A DNA stretch of 53,826 bases, from contig DXED01000033.1 of assembly GCA_019115145.1 (NCBI GenBank), forward strand, positions 1-53,826, read 5' to 3'. How positions within the stretch are numbered: the first letter of the stretch is position 1; each line of letters begins with the position of its first letter. Below are positions 23,684 to 31,791 of the stretch, piece by piece. Made by a program: the position numbers and the translations under genes. A model generated the notes under the pieces. It saw only the letters and a list, made by a program, of their open reading frames with translations. It was not told the DNA's origin and did no database searches. This DNA is from Claveliimonas intestinigallinarum. GTDB lineage: Bacteria; Bacillota; Clostridia; Lachnospirales; Lachnospiraceae.

Positions 23684-24952
23684 ATGCTGATCGCCGATTA
23701 TGCACTTCTTGGACTGGGCGGGGCCGTGTCATGCTTTGCGGCCCTGCGCTGGGAGAGGGAGAGAGCAGGGCGCAGCCTGGTACTTTCTTTTATAGGCGGA
23801 GCCGTCTGCGGGCTGGCCTGGTGCCTGGACGCAGGGATACGGCTAGGCAGCGTGGCCTGCCTTCTCTTTCTGGCCTCCTACATGGCGGTGCTGCTGCGCC
23901 ATGGGGCGGAGCAGGAGAAATCCCTGGTCGATATCCTGGCCGCTGTCTCCCTCTCCTGCGGCTGCTTTGGCATGCTGCGGGTGGTGGCGGAGGCGCTCCT
24001 TGGGATTTCCTACCTCTCCCCCTTCTTCCGGGTGATGCTGGCGCTGATGGCCTTTTTGGGGGTCTGCGCAGGCCTGGCCTATTTGTCCCGGGAGTTCCCG
24101 GAGGAAGGCTGGCAGCAGTACTTCTGCAAGGAGGGGACGCAGGATGGGGACAGGCCGGGGAGAAAAGCGCTGCTCTTTGTGGCCTTTGGCCTGTGCCTGT
24201 CGTTCCCTGTCCTGGGGAGGAACTCCCTGCCCACGGCAGCCCTCGCCCTTTTTGCCTTCTTCGGAGGACTGCGGCTTTTCTGCCTGGTGGCGGCAGCCTG
24301 CAAGGAAAGAGAATCCCTGCGCACGGAAAAGCAGTACCGGGATGACATGCAGACCTACATGAGCGTGGTCCGCTCCCAGAGACACGACTACAATTTCCAC
24401 GTGCAGACCCTCCACGGCCTGCTCCTCAGGAAGGACTACGAGGCCTGCGAGAAGTATCTGGAGGAGCTTTTGCAGGATTCAGTGGCCATGAACCGGCTGC
24501 TGCCCCTAAAAGACGCCGCGGTCAGCGCCCTCATCCTCTCCTTCCAGAGCCGGGCCCAGCAGGAGGGCATCCGCCTGGAGATCACGGTGGAGAACGACCT
24601 GTCCCAGATCGCCACCAATGTCTATGAGACAAACAAGATCATCGGAAACCTTCTGCAGAATGCCTTGGACGAGACGGAGCGGCTGCCGGACCGGTCATTT
24701 GGCATCCATCTGACGATCCTAAAAAGAGGCGAGTTCTGCATCATCAATGTGGCCAACATGACGCGGCAGGGGGACCCCATGGCCTCCTACCAGGCAGGCG
24801 CCTCCTCCAAGAGCGGGCACGAGGGCATCGGCATCGCCTCCATCCAGGCCCTGGCGGCCAGGTACGGGGGCGTGGTGTACTCCCGCATGGAGGGCCAGGT
24901 CATCCATTTTGTGGCAAAGATCCCGCTTAGACTAGTGAAGGAGGCATCGTGA
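23684..24952 (+). CDS. GHKL-type sensor histidine kinase (AgrC-like)
   Basis: A 422-residue membrane kinase with about six N-terminal helices (residues 5 to about 205), a dimerisation helix and a GHKL ATPase domain. The phosphoacceptor is His234 in SQRHDYNFHVQ. The N box is NLLQNALDE and the G region is GHEGIGIASI. This architecture belongs to peptide-sensing kinases that pair with LytTR regulators; the adjacent LytTR gene, overlapping by one base, is the expected partner. No precursor peptide gene of the AgrD type is visible beside it. It is first in an operon that may extend to the second kinase at 29232. Confidence 0.88.
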   Translation: MLIADYALLGLGGAVSCFAALRWERERAGRSLVLSFIGGAVCGLAWCLDAGIRLGSVACLLFLASYMAVLLRHGAEQEKSLVDILAAVSLSCGCFGMLRVVAEALLGISYLSPFFRVMLALMAFLGVCAGLAYLSREFPEEGWQQYFCKEGTQDGDRPGRKALLFVAFGLCLSFPVLGRNSLPTAALALFAFFGGLRLFCLVAAACKERESLRTEKQYRDDMQTYMSVVRSQRHDYNFHVQTLHGLLLRKDYEACEKYLEELLQDSVAMNRLLPLKDAAVSALILSFQSRAQQEGIRLEITVENDLSQIATNVYETNKIIGNLLQNALDETERLPDRSFGIHLTILKRGEFCIINVANMTRQGDPMASYQAGASSKSGHEGIGIASIQALAARYGGVVYSRMEGQVIHFVAKIPLRLVKEAS

Positions 24953-25740
24953 TGTTTGAGGGAAAGATACTTCTGGTGGACGACCAGCCTGTGGCGGCGC
25001 AGGACTCCATCGCCGCCTTAGAGCATTTTGCAAAGCCTTCCCAGATCCTCTTTGCCGGGGACGCCAAGGCGGCCAGGCAGATCCTGGATACAGAGCCGGT
25101 CCGGCTGGCCTTCCTGGATATAGAGATGCCTGGCGGGGACGGCTTTTCCCTGGCGGCTTACATGGAAGAGAGGCATCCGGGGCTGCCCTATGTGTTCCTC
25201 ACCGGGCACGCGGATTTTGCCCTGGAGAGCTACGAGTATGAGCCGGTGGATTTCCTCACTAAGCCAGTGGATATCCGGCGGATGGAGCGGACCTTTGAGA
25301 AGGTGCGGAAAAAGGCGGGCGCACCGAGAAAAGAGAAGATCGCTGTCAGGAGCGGGGCAGACTACCTGTTCCTGGAGCCGGATCAGATCCTCTACATCTG
25401 TAAGGAGAAGCGGAAAGTGCAGATCCACAGGAAGGACGGGGAAATCTGCCAGACCTCCCACACCCTGGAGGAGCTGGAGCGGATCTTCCTGGACTACCAC
25501 TTCTTCCGCTGCCATCAGTCCTTCCTGGTGCCTCTTGCCAATATACAGGCAGTAGGCGCCAGCCGTTTCGGCCAGACCTACGAGGCCAAGTTGGAGGGAG
25601 GGACATCCGTCCCGGTCAGCAGAAGCCGGTACGGAAAGCTTAGGGAGGAGATGGAAAAACTGGGCATTTCCTTCCTGAGAGGAACGGGAAGAAAAGGAGA
25701 GACAGGACAAGATGGACCACATTCTGATCATAGACGATGA
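24952..25740 (+). CDS. LytTR-family response regulator
   Basis: A 262-residue regulator. The receiver domain has LLVDDQ acidic residues, phosphoacceptor Asp56 in AFLDIEMPG, and the FLTKPVD Lys. The LytTR DNA-binding domain (about 125-235) has HFFRCHQSFLVPLANIQAV. The ATG at 24952 overlaps the TGA of the kinase and is seven bases from AAGGAGG; a GTG one codon upstream is less well spaced. Its last 29 bases overlap the start of the next regulator in another frame, so the C-terminal GRKGETGQDGPHSDHRR tail may be a by-product of that overlap. LytTR proteins bind paired direct repeats; none is recognised with confidence here. Confidence 0.9.
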   Translation: MFEGKILLVDDQPVAAQDSIAALEHFAKPSQILFAGDAKAARQILDTEPVRLAFLDIEMPGGDGFSLAAYMEERHPGLPYVFLTGHADFALESYEYEPVDFLTKPVDIRRMERTFEKVRKKAGAPRKEKIAVRSGADYLFLEPDQILYICKEKRKVQIHRKDGEICQTSHTLEELERIFLDYHFFRCHQSFLVPLANIQAVGASRFGQTYEAKLEGGTSVPVSRSRYGKLREEMEKLGISFLRGTGRKGETGQDGPHSDHRR

Positions 25741-26389
25741 CACAAATATCAATAATCTTTTAAGGGAGGCCCTGGAGAAGGGAGGCTATAGCTGCAGCCA
25801 GGCCTACTCCGGCACTGAGGCGCTTTTGCGCCTGGACATGGAGCCCTTTGACCTGGTCCTCCTGGACCTGATGCTGCCGGGCATGTCCGGGGAGAGGGTG
25901 CTGGAGGAGATACGCAGAAAGAGGGATATCCCGGTCATCGTACTGACTGCGAAGGACCGGCTGGACGACAAGGTGGACCTCTTAAAGAGCGGGGCGGACG
26001 ACTATGTGACAAAGCCCTTTGAGATACGGGAGGTGCTGGCAAGGATCGAGGTGCAGCTGCGCAGGCGGGGGACAGCCGAGGCTGCCGGGAACACTCTGAG
26101 CCACAGGGAGATGACCCTGGACAAGGAGACCTTTAAGGTCTTTGTGAGGGGAAGAGAGCTGCCCCGGTTTACACGCCAGGAGTTTGCCATCCTGGAACTC
26201 CTCCTGTCCCACCCGGGGCGGGTCTACAGCAAGGAGGAGATTTTTGAGTACGCCTGGGAGGAGCCCTACATGGGGGAGACCAAGACACTGGACGTGCACA
26301 TCAGCAATATCCGCAGGAAGATAAAGAGGGAGACGCAGGAGGAGTACATTGAGACTATATGGGGTATCGGCTACCGTATGCCCCGGTAA
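25712..26389 (+). CDS. OmpR-family response regulator
   Basis: A 225-residue regulator. The receiver domain has IIDDD, Asp52 in LLDLMLPGM, LTAKD and the Lys of VTKPF. The C-terminal winged helix ends with TKTLDVHISNIRRKIK and IETIWGIGYR. Its kinase partner is probably the HisKA kinase at 28309, three genes downstream, the usual layout of BceRS- or VanRS-like systems that control an ABC transporter. It starts inside the 3' end of the LytTR gene, tying two signalling systems to one message. Direct repeats right after its stop (26391-26412) are candidate binding sites. Confidence 0.92.
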   Translation: MDHILIIDDDTNINNLLREALEKGGYSCSQAYSGTEALLRLDMEPFDLVLLDLMLPGMSGERVLEEIRRKRDIPVIVLTAKDRLDDKVDLLKSGADDYVTKPFEIREVLARIEVQLRRRGTAEAAGNTLSHREMTLDKETFKVFVRGRELPRFTRQEFAILELLLSHPGRVYSKEEIFEYAWEEPYMGETKTLDVHISNIRRKIKRETQEEYIETIWGIGYRMPR

Positions 26390-26390
26390 G

Positions 26391-26445
26391 CTTTACCTTT
26401 TCTTTAGATTTTATTTGCGAAGGATTAAGGAAAGGTCCTTAGAAT
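26391..26445 (+). promoter_or_regulatory. Regulated promoter of the ABC transporter genes
   Basis: Two 11-base direct repeats, CTTTACCTTTT (26391-26401) and CTTTAGATTTT (26402-26412), resemble helical-turn-spaced sites of OmpR-family regulators. A weak TTGCGA (26415-26420) and TAGAAT (26440-26445) follow with a 19-base spacer, as expected of an activated promoter. A perfect inverted repeat TAAGGA-AAGG-TCCTTA (26426-26441) lies between them. The ABC ATPase ATG is 34 bases further on. Confidence 0.5.
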
Positions 26446-26478
26446 GTAAGACAGATCGAGAGAAAAGGAGTGAGAAAT

Positions 26479-27396
26479 ATGAGTGAGATGCTGCTGCAGA
26501 CAAGAGCATTGACAAAACAGTACGGCAGGCACAGGGCAGTAGACCAGGTGAGCATGCATATAAAGAAGGGGGCGATATACGGTTTTATCGGCAGGAACGG
26601 AGCGGGCAAGACCACTACCCTGCGGATGATCAGCGGTCTGGCCTCCCCCACGGCGGGAGAGATCGAGCTGTTCGGGTGCAGAGGCCGCGATCTGAGCCGG
26701 ATACGCTCCAGGGTAGGCTGCCTCATCGAGGGGCCGGGCCTCTACGGAAGCATGTCTGCCAGAGACAACCTGAAAATGAAGAGCATGCTCCTTGGCGTGT
26801 ACAAGAGGGGATACGAGGAGGAGCTTCTGGATATCGTGGGCCTTGGGGGCGTGGGCAAGAAGCCGGTGAAGAGGTACTCCCTGGGCATGAAGCAGAGGCT
26901 GGGCATCGCCCTGGCCCTGGTGGGAGAGCCGGACCTGCTGGTCCTCGACGAGCCCATCAACGGCCTGGACCCACAGGGGATCGCGGAGGTGCGGGATACG
27001 GTGCTGAAGCTGAACAGGGAAAGGAATATGACGATCCTCATTTCCAGCCATATCCTGGAGGAGCTCTCCAAGATAGCCACAGACTACGGGATCATCCACA
27101 ACGGGACTCTTCTCCAGGAGTTGACGAACGAAGAGCTGATGGAAAAATGCAGCGAGAGGCTGGAGGTCACACTGGATGACCCGGAGCGGGCTGTTCCGGT
27201 GATGGACCGCCTGGGAATAAAACGATACCAGGTGGCAGACAGGGAGCACATCTACATTTTTGAGAGGCTGGAGGAGAGCGCGGCGCTCAACATGGCCTTC
27301 GCAAAGGCAGGAATCCCTGTGCGGGGCATCTCTGTCACAAACGAGGAGCTGGAGACCTATTTCTTAAAACTGACAGGAGGCGGCGCAGATGCTTAA
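26479..27396 (+). CDS. ABC transporter ATP-binding protein (antibiotic-protection type)
   Basis: A 305-residue ATPase of the BcrA/lantibiotic-immunity subgroup. Walker A is GRNGAGKTT, the signature is YSLGMKQRLGIA (the usual variant in this group), Walker B is LLVLDEPINGLD and the H-loop is SSHILEEL. An accessory C-terminal region follows. The ATG at 26479 is spaced eight bases from AAAAGGAG; the earlier GTG lies inside that site. The permease gene overlaps its end by eight bases. With flanking OmpR/HisKA genes it probably exports or clears a membrane-active peptide, though no substrate can be named. Confidence 0.9.
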   Translation: MSEMLLQTRALTKQYGRHRAVDQVSMHIKKGAIYGFIGRNGAGKTTTLRMISGLASPTAGEIELFGCRGRDLSRIRSRVGCLIEGPGLYGSMSARDNLKMKSMLLGVYKRGYEEELLDIVGLGGVGKKPVKRYSLGMKQRLGIALALVGEPDLLVLDEPINGLDPQGIAEVRDTVLKLNRERNMTILISSHILEELSKIATDYGIIHNGTLLQELTNEELMEKCSERLEVTLDDPERAVPVMDRLGIKRYQVADREHIYIFERLEESAALNMAFAKAGIPVRGISVTNEELETYFLKLTGGGADA

Positions 27397-28258
27397 TATG
27401 ATAAAAATGGAAATATACCGGATGCTCCACACAAGGAGCGCCTATGTGATCCTCATCGTGCTGACGGGGTGCGTGCTTTTTACTAATATCATGAGCCGGG
27501 ATGAGTATCGGGCAGACACAAGGAAGGCGGCCGAGGCATCGGTGGATATGGTGCAGGTGAGTCCCTCCTCGCCGGATGAGAGCGGGGAGGAGACGCCCAA
27601 CCTGGGTATGACTGTCACTCTCCCCACCACACCTGGAGAGCAGGTGACTGTGTTTGACCTGTTTGCGGCAAATATACAGGGTCGATTTATAGCTCTTTTT
27701 ATTGCTATATTCACGATTTTGTTTTCCGGGGCGGACATGGGCAGCGGCTATGTGAAGAACACAGCGGGGCAGGTGAGGAGCCGGGCGGCCCTTGTGGCGG
27801 CCAAGGCGGTGGCTGTGATGGTGTACACAGTGTTTACCATCCTCTTTTTCGTGGCCATTGAGGCGATTTCTGATGCCTTGCTTTTTGGAGCCCTGGCCTG
27901 GGGTGACCCGGGAGAGTTCCTCCCTTATCTGGGAGCGCAGACAGCGCTGCACTGTGCCTTTATGGTGGTCCTGTGTGCCCTTACAGTGATCATACGGAGC
28001 AGCGTGCTGAGCATGGTGCTGGGGGTGCTGCTCTGCCAGAACCTGGCTATCCTCCTGTACGGTGGGGCGGAGACACTGCTGCGCAGGATGGGGGCGGGAG
28101 ATGTTGACATTATCTCCCACACCATCACGGGAAAGATTGCCATGCTCCCCCTGGCGCCCTCTGCGTCAGACGTGACAGGAGCGCTGCTGACAGCGGCCCT
28201 GTTCCTTGTCCTGGCGGCAGGCCTGGGGGCTCTCGTGTTCCAGAAGAGGGATGTGTAG
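27389..28258 (+). CDS. ABC-2 type permease
   Basis: A 289-residue membrane protein with about six helices. The first is near residues 18-34, followed by a roughly 55-residue outside loop rich in Ser, Pro and Glu. Then come FIALFIAIFTILFSGADMGSG, typical of the second helix and following loop in NatB/BcrB-like permeases, and four further hydrophobic segments. It ends in VFQKRDV, close to the common FxxRDV ending of this family. It overlaps the ATPase gene by eight bases, so the two form one transporter. A kinase gene follows 50 bases downstream. Confidence 0.88.
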   Translation: MLNMIKMEIYRMLHTRSAYVILIVLTGCVLFTNIMSRDEYRADTRKAAEASVDMVQVSPSSPDESGEETPNLGMTVTLPTTPGEQVTVFDLFAANIQGRFIALFIAIFTILFSGADMGSGYVKNTAGQVRSRAALVAAKAVAVMVYTVFTILFFVAIEAISDALLFGALAWGDPGEFLPYLGAQTALHCAFMVVLCALTVIIRSSVLSMVLGVLLCQNLAILLYGGAETLLRRMGAGDVDIISHTITGKIAMLPLAPSASDVTGALLTAALFLVLAAGLGALVFQKRDV

Positions 28259-28308
28259 GGGACAGGAGAAGTCAACAGGAGGAGCATTTACAGAAGGAGA
28301 GAGGCAGG

Positions 28309-29232
28309 ATGCTGACTATTATCCTTATAACAGGTACCGTGATCCTGGCGGCAGTGCTGTGGAAATACCAGCGGCAGATGAAGGACATCTGCCGCCAGAT
28401 CGCGTTCCTGCGGGAGCACGACAGCAATATGCTCATCACGACCCAGATCCGGGCCGGCGGGGTGGGCGAGCTGGCAGAAGAGCTCAATGAACTATTGCTG
28501 GAGATGAAAAGTGAACACAGAGAGTACATGGAAAAGGAGGGAGAGATTGCCCGCATCTACACGGACCTGTCCCACGATATCCGCACGCCTCTCACCTCCC
28601 TGGACGGGTATTTTCAGCTCCTCCGGGAGACCAGAGACCCGGAGGAGCAGGAACGGTATATCCGCATCATCCAGGAGAGGATCGGCAGTCTGAAGGAGAT
28701 GCTGGAGGAGCTGTTCACTTACACGAAACTCCAGGGCGGGCGCTATGAAATAGAGAGGACAGCCTGCCGGCTGAACCGGATCCTGAAGGAGACGCTGTTT
28801 TCCTACTACGAGGAATGGCTGGCGCTTGGGATCAGACCGGAGTTTTCCATTCCTGAGGAGGAAATCTGTGTGGAGGCAGACCCCCGTGCCCTCAGGCGGG
28901 TCATCCAGAATCTCATTAAGAACGGGATGGACCACGGCGAGAAGAAGATCCGCATTGCGCTCAAGAGGCAGGGGAACAGGGCTGTCATGACCTTTGCCAA
29001 CCAGGTGTCCTGTCCGGACAAGATTGATACAGAGCATGTGTTTGACAGGTTCTACAAGGCAGATGAGGCAAGGAGCCGGACCTCCACGGGGCTGGGCCTC
29101 TCCATTGCCAGAGAGCTGGCCCGCAGGATGGAGGGAGATATCGCCGCCCGTATGGAGGAAGACTGGTTTGTGGCTGAGGTGCAGCTTGCGGCGCTGCCAT
29201 GTGGAGCAAAGGGGTATACAGAGGACGTGTGA
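28309..29232 (+). CDS. HisKA sensor histidine kinase
   Basis: A 307-residue kinase with a single N-terminal membrane helix (about 2-19) and almost no outside domain. A coiled linker leads to the HisKA domain with His89 in LSHDIRTPLTSLDGY and the ATPase domain with N box VIQNLIKNGMDHG, F-box FDRFYKADEA and G box STGLGLSIARELA. Kinases this lean usually sense through the ABC transporter encoded beside them, which fits the neighbours. The OmpR regulator at 25712 is the likely partner. No clear terminator follows before the next promoter at 29252. Confidence 0.9.
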   Translation: MLTIILITGTVILAAVLWKYQRQMKDICRQIAFLREHDSNMLITTQIRAGGVGELAEELNELLLEMKSEHREYMEKEGEIARIYTDLSHDIRTPLTSLDGYFQLLRETRDPEEQERYIRIIQERIGSLKEMLEELFTYTKLQGGRYEIERTACRLNRILKETLFSYYEEWLALGIRPEFSIPEEEICVEADPRALRRVIQNLIKNGMDHGEKKIRIALKRQGNRAVMTFANQVSCPDKIDTEHVFDRFYKADEARSRTSTGLGLSIARELARRMEGDIAARMEEDWFVAEVQLAALPCGAKGYTEDV

Positions 29233-29251
29233 AAAGAAAATAAAAAAGGGC

Positions 29252-29310
29252 TTGACTTTTCTGCGTATCTCTGTATAATTTATTTCATAAATACTTTAGC
29301 ACTATAAAGT
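29252..29310 (+). promoter_or_regulatory. Promoter and inverted repeat for the binding-protein gene
   Basis: TTGACT (29252-29257), 16 bases, TATAAT (29274-29279). Just past the expected transcription start is ACTTTA-GCACTA-TAAAGT (29293-29310), a 6-bp inverted repeat well placed for a repressor. CGACAGGAGG precedes the ATG at 29351. Confidence 0.65.
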
Positions 29311-29350
29311 GTAGAAGTTTTAAGCGATAAAGCGACAGGAGGAAAAGGAC

Positions 29351-30355
29351 ATGAAGTTAAAAAAGGTAACAGCAATCTTACTGACAGCAGTCATGACAGC
29401 CGCACTTGCAGCCTGCGGAAGCAGCTCAGGAGACAGCTCTGGAAGCAGCGGAGATGACGCAGGCGGAAGCGGTACATATACTATAGGAATCTGCCAGCAG
29501 ATGGAGCATGCGGCTCTGGATGCGGCCACGGAAGGGTTTCAGGATGCCTGCCGGGAGCTGTTTGGCGAGGACAATGTAGAGTTTGACGTGCAGAACGCAC
29601 AGGGAGAGCAGACTATGTGCTCCACCATCGTTAATAATTTTGTTTCTTCTGATGTAGATTTAATTCTTGCCAACGCTACCCTGCCTCTCCAGACAGCAGC
29701 CCAGGCGACGTCAGACATCCCGATCCTGGGAACTTCCGTTACTGATTACGGCAGTGCGCTGGGCATCGATGACTGGACAGGAGCCACGGGAGTGAATATT
29801 TCAGGAACCAGCGACCTGGCGCCTATCGAGGAGCAGGAGGACATGCTCCTGGAGCTTGTGCCGGACGCCCAGACAGTGGGAATTCTGTACTGCTCCTCCG
29901 AATCCAACTCCAAATACCAGGCAGAGCTTTTTGAGGCAGAGCTGGAGGCGGACGGCATTTCCTACAAGGAGTACACAGCGGCAGACTCCAACGAGATTCA
30001 GTCTGTGACTCAAAATGCGGTGGAGGACTGTGATGCCATCTACATCCCCACGGACAACACTATGGCGTCCAATACCCAGATCATCAATAACATCTGTCTT
30101 CCTGCCAAGGTTCCGGTGATCGCGGGGGAGGAGGGCATCTGCAGCGGCTGCGGCGTGGCTACTCTTTCCATCAGCTACTACGACCTGGGATACCAGACGG
30201 GCGAGATGGCCTACAAGATCCTGGAGGAGGGCGCTGACATCTCCACCATGGACGTAGAGACAGCAGCCCAGGTGACGAAAAAGTACAATCCCACGATCTG
30301 CGAGGAGCTGGGCATTACTATCCCTGAGGGCTACGAGGCCATAGAAGCCGAGTAG
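29351..30355 (+). CDS. ABC transporter substrate-binding lipoprotein (PF04392 type)
   Basis: A 334-residue lipoprotein: lipobox LAACGSS with Cys near residue 22, a Ser/Gly/Asp linker, then a two-lobed periplasmic-binding fold starting YTIGICQQMEHAALD. Segments such as VDLILANATLPLQTAAQAT, IPILGTSVTDY, VGILYCSSESNS and AIYIPTDNTMASN are typical of the ABC_sub_bind family that includes the tryptophan/tyrosine-type TrpX proteins. No permease or ATPase gene follows; the next unit is the thiamine operon. It is therefore an orphan binding protein here, and its ligand cannot be decided. Confidence 0.87.
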   Translation: MKLKKVTAILLTAVMTAALAACGSSSGDSSGSSGDDAGGSGTYTIGICQQMEHAALDAATEGFQDACRELFGEDNVEFDVQNAQGEQTMCSTIVNNFVSSDVDLILANATLPLQTAAQATSDIPILGTSVTDYGSALGIDDWTGATGVNISGTSDLAPIEEQEDMLLELVPDAQTVGILYCSSESNSKYQAELFEAELEADGISYKEYTAADSNEIQSVTQNAVEDCDAIYIPTDNTMASNTQIINNICLPAKVPVIAGEEGICSGCGVATLSISYYDLGYQTGEMAYKILEEGADISTMDVETAAQVTKKYNPTICEELGITIPEGYEAIEAE

Positions 30356-30369
30356 AGGAAGAAAGGCTA

Positions 30370-30398
30370 TTGACTTTTCACGGGAAAATGAGTATATT
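30370..30398 (+). promoter_or_regulatory. Promoter of the thiamine operon
   Basis: TTGACT (30370-30375), 17 bases, TATATT (30393-30398), 15-20 bases before the riboswitch aptamer and just behind the binding-protein stop. Confidence 0.75.
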
Positions 30399-30414
30399 GG
30401 AACATGTAAATTGC

Positions 30415-30505
30415 ATATGGGGAGCTTGTAGACAGGCTGAGAGGAAGTTGTGAACTTCGACCCGGGAACCTGATTTGGATAATGCCAACGTAGGGAGAAA
30501 GATGA
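30415..30505 (+). promoter_or_regulatory. TPP riboswitch aptamer (THI box)
   Basis: The hallmark CTGAGA (30437-30442), a variable hairpin GGAAGTTGTGAACTTC, then ACCTGAT and GATAATGCCAACGTAGGGA in the conserved order and spacing of the thiamine pyrophosphate aptamer. A terminator stem follows at 30514, so bound TPP should stop transcription before thiS. This is direct evidence that the downstream genes make thiamine precursors. Confidence 0.95.
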
Positions 30506-30513
30506 GAGACTGC

Positions 30514-30543
30514 GGGAAATGGCATGATGCCATTTCCCTTTTC
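30514..30543 (+). terminator. Riboswitch expression-platform terminator
   Basis: GGGAAATGGC (30514-30523) and GCCATTTCCC (30529-30538) form a perfect 10-bp stem with loop ATGAT, followed by TTTTC. Nine bases after the aptamer. Confidence 0.85.
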
Positions 30544-30674
30544 TTATTCTATAGAGAAATCCTTTCGGCAAAAAGGGGCGGACCTGCCCCGCTTTGTCTG
30601 GCAGAAAGGTCAGGAGATTTACAGACAACAAAATACAGCAGGACTATGTGAGTGAACAGGAAATGGATTAAGAC

Positions 30675-30726
30675 GGTTCACGAAGGGGTGCACCACCGCG
30701 GGTGTATTCTTTCGTGAACCTTTTTT
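30675..30726 (+). terminator. Second leader terminator before thiS
   Basis: A long hairpin: GGTTCACGAAGG (30675-) pairs with the arm ending TTCGTGAACC at 30720; with wobbles the stem is about 20 bp around the loop ACCGC, followed by TTTTTT. The 130 bases between the riboswitch terminator and this hairpin hold a small GGGGC/GCCCC stem and no gene. The inner ACCGCGGGT recalls a T-box, but the UGGN bulge and stem I are missing. Confidence 0.8.
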
Positions 30727-30845
30727 CTTGGGAAATCTCGGGGAATATCCTGGAAATAGCCGGGAATAGCCCGGGGAATCTCGGAGCAATATCCCGCTTC
30801 GGTTCCGGCGCAGCGGCCTGCTTAGGGAGAAAGGAGGAGAGCTTT

Positions 30846-31049
30846 ATGATCACAGCGCGCATAAACGGGCAGGAAGAGATATTTTCGTCTTCTCTTTCTG
30901 TCAGCGCATTTCTGGAAGAGAAGGGCTACCGGTCGGACCGGGTGGCCGTGGAAAAAAACGGAGCCATCGTACCAAAAAGAGAGCATGAGAGCTGTCTTAT
31001 CGATGACGGAGATACACTGGAGGTCGTGAGCTTTGTGGGAGGAGGCTAG
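30846..31049 (+). CDS. thiS: Sulfur carrier protein ThiS
   Basis: A 67-residue ubiquitin-fold protein that carries sulfur as a C-terminal thiocarboxylate for thiazole formation. It ends in FVGGG with the required Gly-Gly, and LSVSAFLEEKGY and GDTLEVVSFVGGG match the family. The ATG at 30846 is preceded by AAAGGAGGAGAG; the open frame runs 48 codons further upstream through the leader terminator but has no family similarity. thiF follows after five bases. Confidence 0.94.
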   Translation: MITARINGQEEIFSSSLSVSAFLEEKGYRSDRVAVEKNGAIVPKREHESCLIDDGDTLEVVSFVGGG

Positions 31050-31054
31050 AGAAG

Positions 31055-31693
31055 ATGAGGGACATCAGGATCACAGAGGAGGAGATCTCTCAGGCGCTCA
31101 TTGACCGTCACACGGAGGAGGTTCAGGCCCGGATCCGCGCGGCCCGGGTGGCCGTGGCTGGACTTGGGGGTCTGGGATCCAACATAGCGGTCAGCCTGGC
31201 CAGAATCGGAGTGGGGCATCTCCATCTCATTGATTTTGACCGGGTGGATGTGACCAACCTGAACAGGCAGCAGTATTTTGCAGACCAGGTGGGCATGTAC
31301 AAGACCGAGGCCCTCCGGGAAAATCTGCTGCGTATCAATCCGTGGCTTGAGCTGCGGACCGACTGCCTGCGTGTGACAGAGGAAAACGCGGCAGAGCTGC
31401 TGCGGGATGACGCCTATATCTGCGAGGCCTTTGATATTGCGGAGAATAAGGCCATGCTTGCGGGGGAGGTGCTGGAGCATTTCCCGGAGAAATATCTGGT
31501 GGCCGCCAGCGGTATGGCCGGATATGGGGACAGCAATGAGATTCGCACAAGACGGGTCACCTCCCATTTTTATCTGTGCGGGGATGAAAAGACCGAGGCG
31601 GAGGCAGGGCGGGGCCTTATGGCTCCCAGGGTGGCTCTCTGCGCGGCGCACCAGGCCAATATGGTGCTGCGGCTTATACTGGGAGAGAGGTAG
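31055..31693 (+). CDS. thiF: ThiS adenylyltransferase ThiF
   Basis: A 212-residue E1-like enzyme that adenylates the ThiS C-terminus. The nucleotide loop is VAGLGGLGSN (about 34-43), then DFDRVDVTNLNRQQY with the conserved Asp and Arg, and KTEALRENLLRINP. It corresponds to the shorter clostridial ThiF class; the second lobe with HQANMVLRLILG is at the end. It lies between thiS and thiG, separated from thiG by about 100 bases with a small GCCGCC/GGCGGC hairpin and no gene. Confidence 0.92.
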   Translation: MRDIRITEEEISQALIDRHTEEVQARIRAARVAVAGLGGLGSNIAVSLARIGVGHLHLIDFDRVDVTNLNRQQYFADQVGMYKTEALRENLLRINPWLELRTDCLRVTEENAAELLRDDAYICEAFDIAENKAMLAGEVLEHFPEKYLVAASGMAGYGDSNEIRTRRVTSHFYLCGDEKTEAEAGRGLMAPRVALCAAHQANMVLRLILGER

Positions 31694-31791
31694 ATCACGC
31701 CCCTGGCAGACTATAGTAGGAGAAACAGAAGAAAAGAAGACAGAACTGAAGAGAAAGGCGCCGCCTGTTCCGGCGGCAGAAAGGAGAAAAA

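Noticed and set aside
30675..30726. T-box riboswitch before thiS
   Set aside because: ACCGCGGGT resembles a T-box, but the UGGN bulge, the stem I elements and a specifier loop are missing; the sequence is better explained as one long terminator hairpin.
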